In this document: in pieces, positions 1 to 12,800 of the stretch | Position numbering within the stretch: position 1 is the stretch's first letter | How the letters are laid out: every line of letters starts with the position of its first letter | Assembly: GCA_936450465.1 (NCBI GenBank) | Contig: OW388298.1 | Span: 11,728,663-11,792,662 of the forward strand | Source: Gibbula magus | Taxonomy: Eukaryota > Mollusca > Gastropoda > Trochida > Trochidae | Direction: 5' to 3' | DNA: 64,000 nt | Notes under the pieces: model-generated | What the model was told of the DNA's origin: nothing | What the model saw: only the letters and a program-made list of their open reading frames with translations | Databases searched by the model: none | Made by a program: the position numbers and the translations under genes

Positions 1-361
1 TCCTCTTATTGAAGTCTTCTTCGAATAATAATTTTTTTTTCAAACATAAAATCCTAAGGGGTAATGTACATCCGTTCTCTGTGACCACCTGATAACTTCA
101 CAAAAGCACGCACTTTCCTCTGCAGTCAAAGTGGCCGTTTGTTCGGTAGCATATTTACTGCATTGATTAAAGACCCCCGTGACAAGCGAACAATCATAGG
201 AACATCTATAGACATTGACCATGGCACTGCAGGCTCGTTCAGATGACCATGTGAAATATGATATATGCTCAAATTATCTGTATATGGTGTAAGGGAGATA
301 ACTCCGATAACTCCACTTTCCTTAGCGGTATGCAAAGGGGGGTACATTGTAACTCTAATTC
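1..361. other. left-edge intronic or intergenic sequence, unassigned
   Basis: The sequence lies 3' of the last visible DUF885 exon, read on the minus strand. A minus-strand open stretch of 60 codons at 40-222 is cysteine-rich, but I recognise no family in it and see no splice sites that join it in phase to the exon at 795-859. The missing C-terminal exons of the DUF885 gene are probably beyond the window edge. Confidence 0.4.
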
Positions 362-435
362 TGTTGAGTTCCAAGATGGCGTCTCTGGCGCACATGTGTT
401 GTATCACATAATGAAGAATAAAGCTATATTCAACA
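362..435 (+). repeat. LTR-like direct repeat, copy 1
   Basis: A 74-bp repeat with TGTTG at the start and CAACA at the end. It shares the words GCGCACATGTGTTG and AATGAAGAATAAAGC with copy 2. AATAAA within it could serve as a poly(A) signal. Confidence 0.6.
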
Positions 436-673
436 ATTGGTGGAGATCTTAAACGATCTAAACATCACTCAAATTATGCTTGAACACTTCCGTGGGTTGC
501 CACACGAATTTGGGAGTTTGAAAATGGCTTGGTTTCGTCATCCATTCATTGAGAAATATGCCATAGATGCCTTGACATCAGAAATGTCCTCTTTGGAAGA
601 ACAATTAAAAACTTTGTCCCTTGATAAGCCATCTTCCATAGCTGCGGTATCAACAATAGTCTGCGAATTGTTC
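436..673 (+). pseudogene. copia-type Gag (UBN2-like) fragment
   Basis: The frame between the two LTR-like repeats is open from its start to the stop at 679. It contains the phrase FRGLPHEFGSLKMAW followed by LTSEMSSLEEQLKTL. This resembles the Gag region of Ty1/copia elements, where an L-LP-EY/F-S segment is followed by a leucine-rich 'LL-E-L' helix. No zinc knuckle, protease, integrase or reverse transcriptase follows, so only a fragment of about 75 residues is left and it cannot be autonomous. The family assignment rests on pattern memory and is moderate at best. Confidence 0.4.
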
Positions 674-746
674 TGTTGAGTTCCCAGAGGGCGTCTATGG
701 CGCACATGTGTTGAAGATGTAATGAAGAATAAAGCTATATTCAACA
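674..746 (+). repeat. LTR-like direct repeat, copy 2
   Basis: A 73-bp repeat, about 85-90% identical by eye to 362-435, with the same TGTTG and CAACA ends. The main difference is a short indel and substitution block after CACATGTGTTG. Confidence 0.6.
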
Positions 747-794
747 ACCACAATGGACAAGTTCGTATTGTCAAGGTTAGACGAACACACTTAC

Positions 795-859
795 AGCTCG
801 TAATCATCAATGTAGATCCCCATCTCCTCCCCTAGGTACTCTGTGTACAAAGCCCAACC
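795..859 (-). CDS. DUF885 exon with GWALYTE motif
   Basis: Reads GWALYTEYLGEEMGIYIDDY-E-L(partial), 65 nt. The acceptor is CTCCGCAG at 861-860 and the donor GTAAGT at 794. It enters in phase 0 from the FVE-ending exon (2974) and leaves with 2 nt of a codon. In the family FVEGWALYAE is strongly conserved, and its glutamate may be the third metal ligand if the HExxPGHH protein is a metalloenzyme (inference). The next exon, expected to start with a Gly/Arg-rich RLSDE-like stretch, is not found before the window edge. Confidence 0.9.
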
Positions 860-3800
860 CTGCGGAGTATACAGTGGAACAAGTAACGTCACTGACAAAA
901 GATTAAACATGGGTTGCTGTCTTCATAAAATGTGTTGAGTTTACGTGCAAACATTTTCAGACGCCTCTTTACATCAGTATTACAGAGAGGTTTAAATACG
1001 ACTAACAAACAAAAGTACGAATGGCTTTTGTAAGGAAGGAAGATAATTACATAATCTAATAGAATGCATTTAGAAGTCGGATGGATGAACGACAACAAAT
1101 TGTTTATCAACTCAAGATCTAGAAATCCAAAGGACACCTGTCATATACATCTAAATTTGCAATGCATGAAATAAAAAATAGTACAGTTTACTTTACTGTG
1201 AGAACTAAAAAGGTATCCACATAAATTCCAAGATATATCGGTGTACTGCAGGATCATAACCCGAGTCGAAGGGTTAAATAGAGAATATCACCCAAGTGTC
1301 TTCTGATGTCAAATATATCAACACGAGTTGATTAAAGTTACAAACATCCGAGGCTTGCCGATGATGTTTTTACTTTAATCAACGAGTGTTGATATATTTG
1401 ATATCATACGACACGAGGGTGAGATTTTATTTATCATTCAAAATCATTCTTCAACAATCATTAAAAAAATGGACATATCTGCAACACAAAACTGCCATTT
1501 GACCACTTCAGCAATTAGCACATTGAGGTTATAGCATTGTAACGTCATCAACTTTGTGAGGTCATAACATTGTCCGCAGTGTTCTCAGTGATGTCAAAGC
1601 TTTGTGTTGTAATTAACTGATGATGTAATAGGATTATGACGATTTGATACAATGTAGATATCGCTTGTAGATATCGTTTGAGCCCACGCATGCGATATCT
1701 ACTGTGGGAGCCAGTTTTGGATGATAAACAATGTTAAACAGTTGGTTAAATACAGTTTGGGTATGTAAACCGTATCATACACAATTAGTATGATAAATAA
1801 TAATTGATGAAGATTGTTACTCTGTTCGTTAGACCAAAGGATACTTTTGGGAAAGCTTATATTCGAAGCACAGAATCAGATGTGGATGTTTTATGAGAAA
1901 GTATGTACTTCATTATTTGATTCAATTGTTGATGCCAGATGTTATTAGAAGAATATACCAGAAAATGGGATATATTAGCAATTTCAAACTAAGACATGTT
2001 CAATATTTGTTCACTTTCTTCAAAATAATCGGTAATTAATATCAATATTTTACATATATTACATCAAAATAATGTTATTTTAAGACTTATTTCAATGTGG
2101 AATAAAATACAAAGAACAAATCTCATAAAATATGCACTTCTTATTTTAGCAGAAATCCATCAGCAAAGACATAGATGTTTCTTAGCGATGTCGAGATTAA
2201 AGTGTACATGGCAAGTCCTCTTTAACCTATCTCAGGAACAGATCAAATCCATGAATACACTTAAAACAAAACTCAAGTCAATCAACAATCACATCAATCA
2301 AATCTGTTTGATGTAAAGGCTAATTCATTTCATGACGCTTTTAAATCCTTTTTGTGAATTTATGTTACCCCAACGAAAAACACTAGTTATTAGTTATATA
2401 TTTAACAATAGTGTTTCTTGAAAAGACAAAATAACAAAAGCATGAACCCAAAATAACAAAAGAATGATCACAAAATAACAAAAGCATGATCACAAAATAA
2501 CAAAAGCATGATCACAAAATAACAAAAGCATGATCACAAAATAACAAAAGCATGATAACAAAATAACAAAAGCATGATCACAAATAACACAACCACGATC
2601 ACAAAATAATAAAAGCATGATCCCAAAATAACAAAAGCATGATAACTAAATAACGAAAGCATGATCCCAAAATAACAAAAGCATGATCGCAAAATAACAA
2701 AAGCATGATCACAAAATAACAAAAGCATGATCACAAAATAACAAAACCACGATCCAAAAATAACAAAAGCATGATCCCAAAATAACAAAAGCAAGATCAC
2801 AAAATAACAAAAGCATGATCACAAAATAACAAAAGCATGGATCACAAAAACAATGTACAAACAGACATACAGATGGACGGAAGAGTGGATGGAGCGATGA
2901 ACATAAGGCACGTTTCCCATGTCATGCTAATCCTACACCTTTCCTGTCTAATCGGATCCCGAGATGCACTCACCTCCACGAATGATGTATAGAAAGGGAA
3001 GGAGAAGGGAACCCTGTACAGATCGTTGTAAATCATCTTCTGTCTGAAGTCCGGGTTGTCAGTGCTGATAGCTATGCTTCTCTGAAATGTGATGTTGAGT
3101 ATGATGAGGGTATCGTATGGAGAAACGAGCATGGATTTGCACAAATTGTTGTGCACAAAGTTGCACGAGTTTCGAAACCGAATATGGCACACTTTTGAGT
3201 GCAATGTTTTCTTTATTTTTATTTTTAAAGGTATACTAACATGCCACAGAAAGAACACAGTAAGCAAGTGTTGCGGCCTGATTGTCCACATTAAAGGAAA
3301 GTGTTGATCAGCATTATGATGCATTATTTGTTGCGTTGTGGATATTCTCTCAATATATATGTTTTAGTATTAATAAGTTATTAAAATAGAGCGTATTTCT
3401 TCGTTTCACATAATGTACCAAAACAAAATGGCGGATATAGAACCATATATTTAATGAGACAAGGGCAGATCATTTCAGCCAGCTTTCCTATGCAAAATGC
3501 AATTTTACTTTGTGATAACACGCATAGCATAAATTTAGTTTAATCATTTGGTTCATCTCTTACAAAATTGCTTCCTATATTCCCCTATTTACCAGTTTAT
3601 ACTGAAATGTTCTCAAGTGCATTATCAATCTTTGCTTTCGATAATTTATAAACAGACGTCTTTAAGTCAAGCTTCTTTTGAAACGATGCAACCACTGAAA
3701 CAACTCATAATTCTAAATGGTTGTTGCATCACAAAGAAGTGGCATCCCTAACGAAGACTTGAAAAATGTTGGATGACTCTTGTCTTATGTTTGTTGTTGT

Positions 3801-6800
3801 TGTTGTACAAATCGAAGCTAATCAATCAATCAATCTGTTATTCAATAGAAAGGCCACCGGCCCACGAACGAGATCAACAGATGAAATACTTAATTAACAT
3901 AGTTGCTTGTGGTCAAACAAAAGAATTTCGTACAATCAAAGCATCTTTCACATAATTTGCTAAAATGTAAAAATCCTGAAGGTTATGGATCGAAGCTAAC
4001 ATTTTAATTGAAAGCTTATACCATTGCTTTTAAAAGATAAATTGAAATGAAAGGCTCCGAGAAGCGCTCAAGTTTTGAGAAAGTAGAAGGTGAAGCCTTA
4101 CAAAACAGCCACGAAACTGTAATGCGGCTGTTTGCCGATTGGCCGCCATCTTGCTTTTCTGCATTACGTAAGATGACAAAATGATATATTTTCACTTCTT
4201 GTATTTGTGGGAATTAATAAAACATATATGTATTGATTAAAAAAAGTGACAATGTAACACTTCTTTATCATTATACTAATTGATAATGTCTTGTTTTACC
4301 GTAGCAAAGTTTTCCACTCTCGTAACGCCCATTTTTAAATATGAAGTCATAACACCCTATGACTTATATACCTTTAGTAATATGGTTCATCCTGATTGTC
4401 CAATCAGCATTATGTGTAAAATAGGAACGCCATCTCGAATTTCATTTCCACAAACATTATCCCTCTCTTTAAGGTTTTCATGGGTATTTAACAGTCAGTG
4501 AATATACCGTACCCACCTGAAAATGATGTCCGGGGTTAGCCTCGTGTAGAACCAGTGACCTCATCGTAAAGTTCAGACTGCAAGGCAAGCAATACAGTTG
4601 TGGACAAAAGGAAGTATGCGACTCTGGCGATTCTTGCTGATCTTATATCTTATATAATATATGTTATATTGTTACCAATTGAAATGTGTAAAAATTCGAC
4701 ATGTCTGAATACAGTCTTAATGTTTAAAGGTACTGTAGCACGATTTTCTTACTGAAATATAGTGCTCTCACAAAAATATAAATAAGCGTTCACATTGAAA
4801 TGGCCGCTCGAAGGTAGTTCAAGTGGTCTAATTGATGTAGCGATACATAAACATTCAGAGTAGAGTTATAGATATGGTACAATGATGGAATGGTCAACCA
4901 TCTTGCTGTCTAAAATCTCTAATTTTCATGAGACCGACAAATCTACCTCTAAGAGTTCAACACCACTGTCGCTTTATACGTCGCACCATTTTCATAAAAT
5001 ATGGATAACCGTTTTCTATGGATACAGTTTATCGGGTCGTATAATGAGATGTTTTACCCTCTAACATAACAATATAGTGTACAAACGTTAAACAGCAAAT
5101 TTGAGAAAACAACATTGCAAAATTACGTGCTACAGCGCATAACTCTGTAACAAATGTTCGATTTTGTCAACTTGCGACCTGAGGAAAATATCTTTGGGGC
5201 AGTGACCATGTCGTCAAGCCCATTGGAATATCAACAACAATACCAGATGTAAGAAGGGCGTCATTAAACCTAAGAAGTTTCATTTCACCCATCTACCTTG
5301 CCTAGTTAAAAATATAAGACTTCCTTTCAGAAACATGGACAAATACTGCTCTGAAAATCATAAATATAGTACATATTCGTTGATAAGCTATCGTGCATTT
5401 GTTCGTACTATTCTTGGCAAACAGGAATGACAGTTTTTCTTGGCACTATTATGATACAATCCTACGTTTCTTCGGGACGTTTCACGTTGGCCCAAAATAT
5501 CCCCGGCCTCGTCCCATCAGTAGCACCCTGGGAGTAGCTTCCCCTTGGACCATCGTTCACCATCTCACGAACCCTACAAATATAGGATTCAAATCCGTCA
5601 TACATCATTGTAATAATAGTTACAAATCATTGATATATCAGCTGGGAGAGGTGTAACAAATCATTGTAATATCAGTTACAAATCATTGATATATCAGCTT
5701 GGAGTGGTGTAACAAATTATTGTAATATCAGTTACAAATCATTGATATATCAGCTGGGAGTGGTATAACAAATTATTGTAATATCAGTTACAAATCATTG
5801 TAACTTCAGTTACAAATCATTGTAACCTCAGTTACAAATCATTGTAACTTCAGTTACAAATCATTGTTACTTCAGTTACAAATCATTGATATATCAGTTA
5901 CAAATCATTCAAAAAAAGTTCATATCATTGAAATATCAGTTACAAATTATTGATATATGAGTTACAAATCAGTGTAATATCAGTTACAAATTATTGATAT
6001 ATTAGTTCCAAATCATTGTAATATTAGCTACAAGTCATTGTAATATCACTTACAAATCATTGTAAAAGCAGTTACAAGCCATTTGTACATGAGTACAAAT
6101 CATTGTAAAACAGTTCATATCATTGATATATCAGTTACAAATTATTGATATATTGGTTACAAATCATTGTATAAACAGTTGCAAGTCATTGATATACAAG
6201 TTACAAATCATTAAAATGTCAGTTTACAAATCGCTGTAAAAGCGGTTACAAGTCATTGGTATATGAGTTACAAATCATTGTAATATCACTTACAAATCAT
6301 TGTAAAAGCAATTACAAGTCATTAGTATATGAGTTACAAATCATTGCAAAACAGTTACAAATCATTGATATATCAATTATAAATTATTGCTATATTGGTT
6401 ACAAATCATTGTAAAAACAGTTGCGAGCCTTTGTTATATCAGTTACAAATCATTGAAATGTCAGTTTACAAATCAGTGTAAAAGCGGTTACAAGTCATTG
6501 GTATATGAGTTACACATCATTGTAATATCAGTTACAAATCATTGTAAAAGCACTTACAAATCATTGTAAAAGCAATTACAAGTCATTAGTATATGAGTTA
6601 CAAATCATTGCAAAACAGTTACAAATCATTGATATGTCAATTATAAACTATTGATACATTGGTTACAAATCATTGTATAAACATTTGCAAGTCATTGATA
6701 TATAAGTTACAAATCATTGAAATGTCAGTTTACAAATCGCTGTAAAAGCGGTTACAAGTCATTGGTATATGAGTTACAAATCATTGTAATATCACTTACA

Positions 6801-9800
6801 AATCATTGTAAAAGCACTTACAAATCATTGTAAAAGCAATTACAAGTCATTAGTATATCAGTTATAAGTCATTGTAATATCACTTACAAATCATTGTAAA
6901 AGCAATTACAAGTCATTAGTATGTGAGTTACAAATCATTGCAAAACAGTTACAAATCATTGATATATCAATTACAAATTATTGCTATATTGGTTACAAAT
7001 CATTGTAAAAACAGTTGCGAGCCATTGATATAAAGGTTACACATCATTGAAATGTCAGTTTACAAATCACTGTAAAAGCGGTTACAATTCAATATAAATT
7101 AATATATGAGTTACAAATCATTGTTTAATGGTTACAAATCATTGATATATAAGTTAAAAATCATTGTAAAACACTTGATATATTTGTAACAAATCATTAT
7201 ACAAACAGTTACAAGTTAAATTTTAAAATAGCTATGATATATAATCTAACGTAATGCGTGTATACGCAGAGGGAGGATTCCAGAGTTTGGAACAGCTGCA
7301 AGTTTCTAGGACGTAATGAGGAGCAACTAGGACAGAGGACGGTTTGGTCTGATTCTTGGTAACAGTATGGCTTCCTTTCATTTGAATCTTACGTTGACAG
7401 GATTCTTATTTCGTTTTAAAAAGATCCACTTTATAATCTTTTTAGATACCAACATAAAACTAAGATGGCAAATTATAATCGTAATAGTTGCATGGTTTTG
7501 TAGTTATTGTACGAAATAGGGGTCACTACATCGGCGATATATGGTTGTGAACTGCCTAGAAATCGTCGTTGATTAAACATTTTTTTTTAAAAAGCTGAAC
7601 ATGATTATTTTTTAAAATGTCGACCATAGATCCCTGATTTCTTGTTCATGGAAATGTCTTTAAAGGTGAATCCATTTTGTTTTATAAAATTTTATTTGGC
7701 TTAAATACGTTCCAACTCACCGAAATTGCACGTCCGAGATGCATGCACAGTAGTTATGTGACCTATTAAGCGTTATCAACTGAAAATTGTCTTTGTGTCT
7801 GTTATAATTAAGATTCCAAAATAACGTTTGACTCATTGACGCGCGCAACACGCAATGCATTGTCCGGTTTTCGATCAGAAATCACTACTTTAACCTTCAT
7901 ATCGTCAATATGCTAAGTCTACTATCATTAAAATGGTAGTTTTCGGTAACACGCGGTACTTCTCGATAAAGTAACACCATTTATAACATTTGCAATATGT
8001 GACCCCCATCAACACAATGGATGTACCTTTAATCGTTTCATAGGTATCTAATATTGTTTTTAAAAAACACTGATAAATCACGTGATCACGAGGGGAAGTA
8101 ACTCTAGATTCAACTTTTGAAAAGCTGCATTGCAGTTGCGTTGTTCGGTCGACTAAGAGCGTCGGCAGGCCACACAATGACACATCAAGACTCATTTTGT
8201 ACACAGGACATTGAAGCTACTAGCACCAAGCAGCTGATCGATGGTGTACTGAAGCTGTGTATGATTTTTAAATCTACAATTATCTTGACCGAGTTAGAAT
8301 ATAAATGAACTGTGCTATAGCAGATGATATTTTTCAAATATTCATTCAACCAGAAATACTCGGGTAAACTCTCGGGTACCGCCTTTCAGCGATTAGCAAT
8401 TCGTATGACGTGTGGTATTTTGGGAAAGTTGTATTTGACTTTTGACCTGCTTTGCATAATTATCAGATTTGGATACCAAATTCATCCGATTGCCTTATTT
8501 CATCGATAACACCCTCTATTATATGAAAAAATAGCATATTCATATAAAATCATGTATATATATATTGCCGATTATAAAAACACTCGAACTTGTAACTCGT
8601 GCAAATTCAACGAAATGTGGCGAATAGCCTGAGGAACACTGGTTTTCTACATATATCAATCGAGTAACTAACTGACAAAGGGAAAGAATTCGAAGTTCGA
8701 AAACCTACTTTACAAGTTGTAATTACATCTTTTAACATTGATATCCAACATTCAAAACTAATAACACCTTTACAAAGTGTCAACTTTAAACTTTAGGAAA
8801 AACTTTTAAGCTTGAATATTTAATTTTCAAACATGCCTTTTATCAAAACATGCCTTTGAAATTGGCCCGTTTATATTTTCTTACGGAAGTTATGAAAAAA
8901 CTCAGTTATTAAAAAACTATCTTTAAAAAAAAACTTTATTTGGTAACATCATTATATCAACAACAAAAGCTATATGTTTATGCTTGTTAACAAGATTTTT
9001 GTACTTCTAAGTTTTTAAAAAATAAGATGCGCCCCTCTTCAGGCTTTTCGCTCTGTATAATATTATATATATATCATATATATATATATCTATACAAAAG
9101 AGCGAGAGCGAGGGTTATACACAAATTTGCGGAAAGTCGCAGTGAAACAATGGTTGCTAGGCAGACCTGATATGTACACATGTGCTCGTATCGAAAATAT
9201 GAACTCGGTTATTTCCAACAATATAGGTAATAAAAATTTATATTTCATCATTAATACTTACTCTAAGGGCAGATCAGGTATGTTAGAGAAGAATTCGGGC
9301 AGTTTTGGGCCGATGACATCAAAAATGATACGTCGATACTCCTCCAGTAGGTCCTCCTGTAGTTGTAACAACAGAACATTGAGAACATTCTTTTTCGAAT
9401 TGTTAATAGGACATTGAAAACAGCAATGTATAAGTTATGAGTCGATTTATGGTAAAAATGAAGATAAAACAATAAAATAAAATATATATGTTTGCAGTGG
9501 AACAGATGCATTGGCTGAACTATTACTTTAGAACAAATTTTTTATTCAAACAAGGCAGTAACACCGACATAATTATAATTCTTACTTACATGTTGCCAAA
9601 AAATTAAAAAGAAAGGTACTTCACCTAAAGCTTTTTCCGTGATTGACACCGGAGATAGAGAATACCCATATCTTACAGTTTACAAGGTATGTAAAAGCAC
9701 TGCAAGTCTGAGATTGAAAATACCCATATCTTACTGTATACAAGGTATGTAAAAGCACTGCCAGTCTAAGATTGAAAATACCCATATCTTACTGTATACA

Positions 9801-12800
9801 AGGTATGTAAAAGCACTGCCAGTCTGAGATTGAGAATACCCATATCTTACTGTATACAAGGTATGTAAAAGCACTGTCAGTCTGAGATTGAGAATACCAA
9901 TATCTTACAGTTTACAAGGTATGTAAAAGCACTGCCAGTCTGAGATTGAGAATACCAAATATCTTACTGTATACAAGGTATGTAAAAGCACTGCCAGTCT
10001 GAGCTTGAGAATACCCATATCTTACAGTATACAAGGTATGTAAAAGCACTGCCAGTCTGAGATTGAGAATACCCGTATCTTACTGTATACAAGGTATGTA
10101 AAAGCACTGTCAGTCTGAGATTGAGAATACCAATATCTTACAGTTTACAAGGTATGTAAAAGCACTGCCAGTCTGAGATTGAGAATACCAAATATCTTAC
10201 TGTATACAAGGTATGTAAAAGCACTGCCAGTCTGAGATTGAGAATACCCATATCTTACAGTATACAAGGTATGTAAAAGCACTGCCAGTCTGAGATTGAG
10301 AATACCCAATATCTTACTGTATACAAGGTATGTAAAAGCACTGCCAGTCTGAGATTGAGAATACCCATATATTACTGTATACAAGGTATGTAAAAGCACT
10401 GCCAGTCTGAGATTGAGAATACCCATATTTTACTGTATACAAGGTATGTAAAAGCACTGCCAGTCTGAGATTGAGAATACCCATATCTTACAGTTTACAA
10501 GGTATGTAAAAGCACTGTCAGTCTGAGATTGAGAATACCAATATCTTACAGTTTACAAGGTATGTAAAAGCACTGCCAGTCTGAGATTGAGAATACCCAT
10601 ATCTTACTGTATACAAGGTATGTAAAAGCACTGTCAGTCTGAGATTGAGAATACCAATATCTTACAGTTTACAAAGTATGTAAAAGCACTGCCAGTCTGA
10701 GATTGAGAATACCAAATATCTTACTGTATACAAGGTATGTAAAAGCACTGCCAGTCTGAGATTGAGAATACCCATATCTTACTGTATATAAGGTATGTAA
10801 AAGCACTGTCAGTCTGAGATTGAGAATACCAATATCTTACAGTTTACAAGGTATGTAAAAGCACTGCCAGTCTGAGATTGAGAATACCAAATATCTTACT
10901 GTATACAAGGTATGTAAAAGCACTGCCAGTCTGAGATTGAGAATACCCATATCTTACTGTATACAAGGTATGTAAAAGCATTGCCAGTCTGAGATTGAGA
11001 ATACCCATATCTTACTGTATACAAGGTATGTAAAAGCACTGCCAGTCTGAGATTGAGAATACCCATATCTTACAGTATACAAGGTATGTAAAAGCACTGC
11101 CAGTCTGAGATTGAGAATACCCATATCTTACTGTATACAAGGTATGTAAAAGCACTGCCAGTCTGAGGTTGAGAATACCCATATCTTACAGTATACAAGG
11201 TATGTAAAAGCACTGTCAGTCTGAGATTGAGAATACCCATGTCTTTCTGTATACAAGGTATGTAAAAGCACTGTCAGTCTGAGATTGAGAATATCCATAT
11301 CTTACAGTATACAAGTTATGTAAAAGCACTGCCAGTCTGAGATTGAGAATACCCATATCTTACTGTATACAAGGTGAGTAAAAGCACTGCCAGTCTGAGA
11401 TTGAGAATACCCATATCTTACAGTATACAAGGTATGTAAAAGCACTGCCAGTCTGAGATAGAGAATACCAATATCTTACAGTTTACAAGGTATGTAAAAG
11501 CACTGCCAGTCTGAGATTGAGAATACCCATATCTTACAGTATACAAGGTATGTAAAAGCACTGCCAGTCTGAGATTGAGAATACCAATATCTTACTGTAT
11601 ACAAGGTATGTAAAAGCACTGCCAGTCTGAGGTTGAGAATACCCATATCTTACAGTATACAAGGTATGTAAAAGCACTGTCAGTCTGAGATTGAGAATAC
11701 CCATGTCTTTCTGTATACAAGGTATGTAAAAGCACTGTCAGTCTGAGATTGAGAATATCCATATCTTACAGTATACAAGTTATGTAAAAGCACTGCCAGT
11801 CTGAGATTGAGAATACCCATATCTTACTGTATACAAGGTGTGTAAAAGCACTGCCAGTCTGAGATTGAGAATACCCATATCTTACAGTATACAAGGTATG
11901 TAAAAGCACTGCCAGTCTGAGATAGAGAATACCAATATCTTACAGTTTACAAGGTATGTAAAAGCACTGCCAGTCTGAGATTGAGAATACCAATATCTTA
12001 CTGTAAACAAGGTATGTAAAAGCACTGTCAGTCTGAGATTGAGAATACCCATATCTTACTGTATACAAGGTATGTAAAAGCACTGTCAGTCTGAGATTGA
12101 GAATACCAATATTTTACTGTAACCAAGGTATGTAAAAGCACTGTCAGTCTGAGATTGAGAATACCCATATCTTACTGTATACAAGGTATGTAAAAGCACT
12201 GCCAGTCTGAGATTAAGAATACCAATATCTTACAGTTTACAAGGTATGTAAAAGCACTGCCAGTCTGAGATTGAGAATACCAATATCTTACAGTCTACAA
12301 GGTATGTAAAAGCACTGCCAGTCTGAGATTGAGAATACCCATGTCTTTCTGTATACAAGGTATGTAAAAGCACTGTCAGTCTGAGATTGAGAATATCCAT
12401 ATCTTACAGTATACAAGTTATGTAAAAGCACTGCCAGTCTGAGATTGAGAATACCCATATCTTACTGTATACAAGGTGTGTAAAAGCACTGCCAGTCTGA
12501 GATTGAGAATACCCATATCTTACAGTATACAAGGTATGTAAAAGCACTGCCAGTCTGAGATAGAGAATACCAATATCTTACAGTTTACAAGGTATGTAAA
12601 AGCACTGCCAGTCTGACATTGAGAATACCAATATCTTACTGTAAACAAGGTATGTAAAAGCACTGTCAGTCTGAGATTGAGAATACCAATATTTTACTGT
12701 AACCAAGGTATGTAAAAGCACTGTCAGTCTGAGATTGAGAATACCCATATCTTACTGTATACAAGGTATGTACAAGCACTGCCAGTCTGAGATTGAGAAT

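Larger units (their letters stand above)
362..746 (+). mobile_element. miniature copia-like LTR element relic
   Basis: Two direct repeats of 74 and 73 bp (362-435 and 674-746) bracket 238 bp. Each begins TGTTGAGTTCC and ends TATATTCAACA, so each has the TGTTG...CAACA termini typical of Ty1/copia LTRs. The interior holds an open frame resembling part of a copia-type Gag. LTRs this short with so small an interior match a terminal-repeat retrotransposon in miniature or a large internal deletion. I do not see a matching 5-bp target-site duplication (AATTC before, ACCAC after), and no clear polypurine tract. It lies in the DUF885 gene region, close to the exon at 795-859. The LTR and Gag reading is inference from termini and motif only. 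Confidence 0.55.
8812..9651. repeat. duplicated exon-containing segment, copy A
   Basis: This matches 24727-25382. Shared blocks are TTGAATATTTAATTTT near 8812, CAAAACATGCCTTTGAAATT near 8845, and a nearly continuous match from GTCGCAGTGAAACAATGG (9136) to CCGGAGATAGAGAATA (9650). Copy A has about 265 bp of unrelated TA-rich sequence at 8866-9130 where copy B has about 80 bp. Both copies run straight into 58-bp satellite. Confidence 0.85.

Noticed and set aside
40..222. Cys-rich minus-strand frame of 60 codons as the next DUF885 exon
   Set aside because: It does not resemble the expected C-terminal DUF885 segment and no acceptor in the right phase was found.
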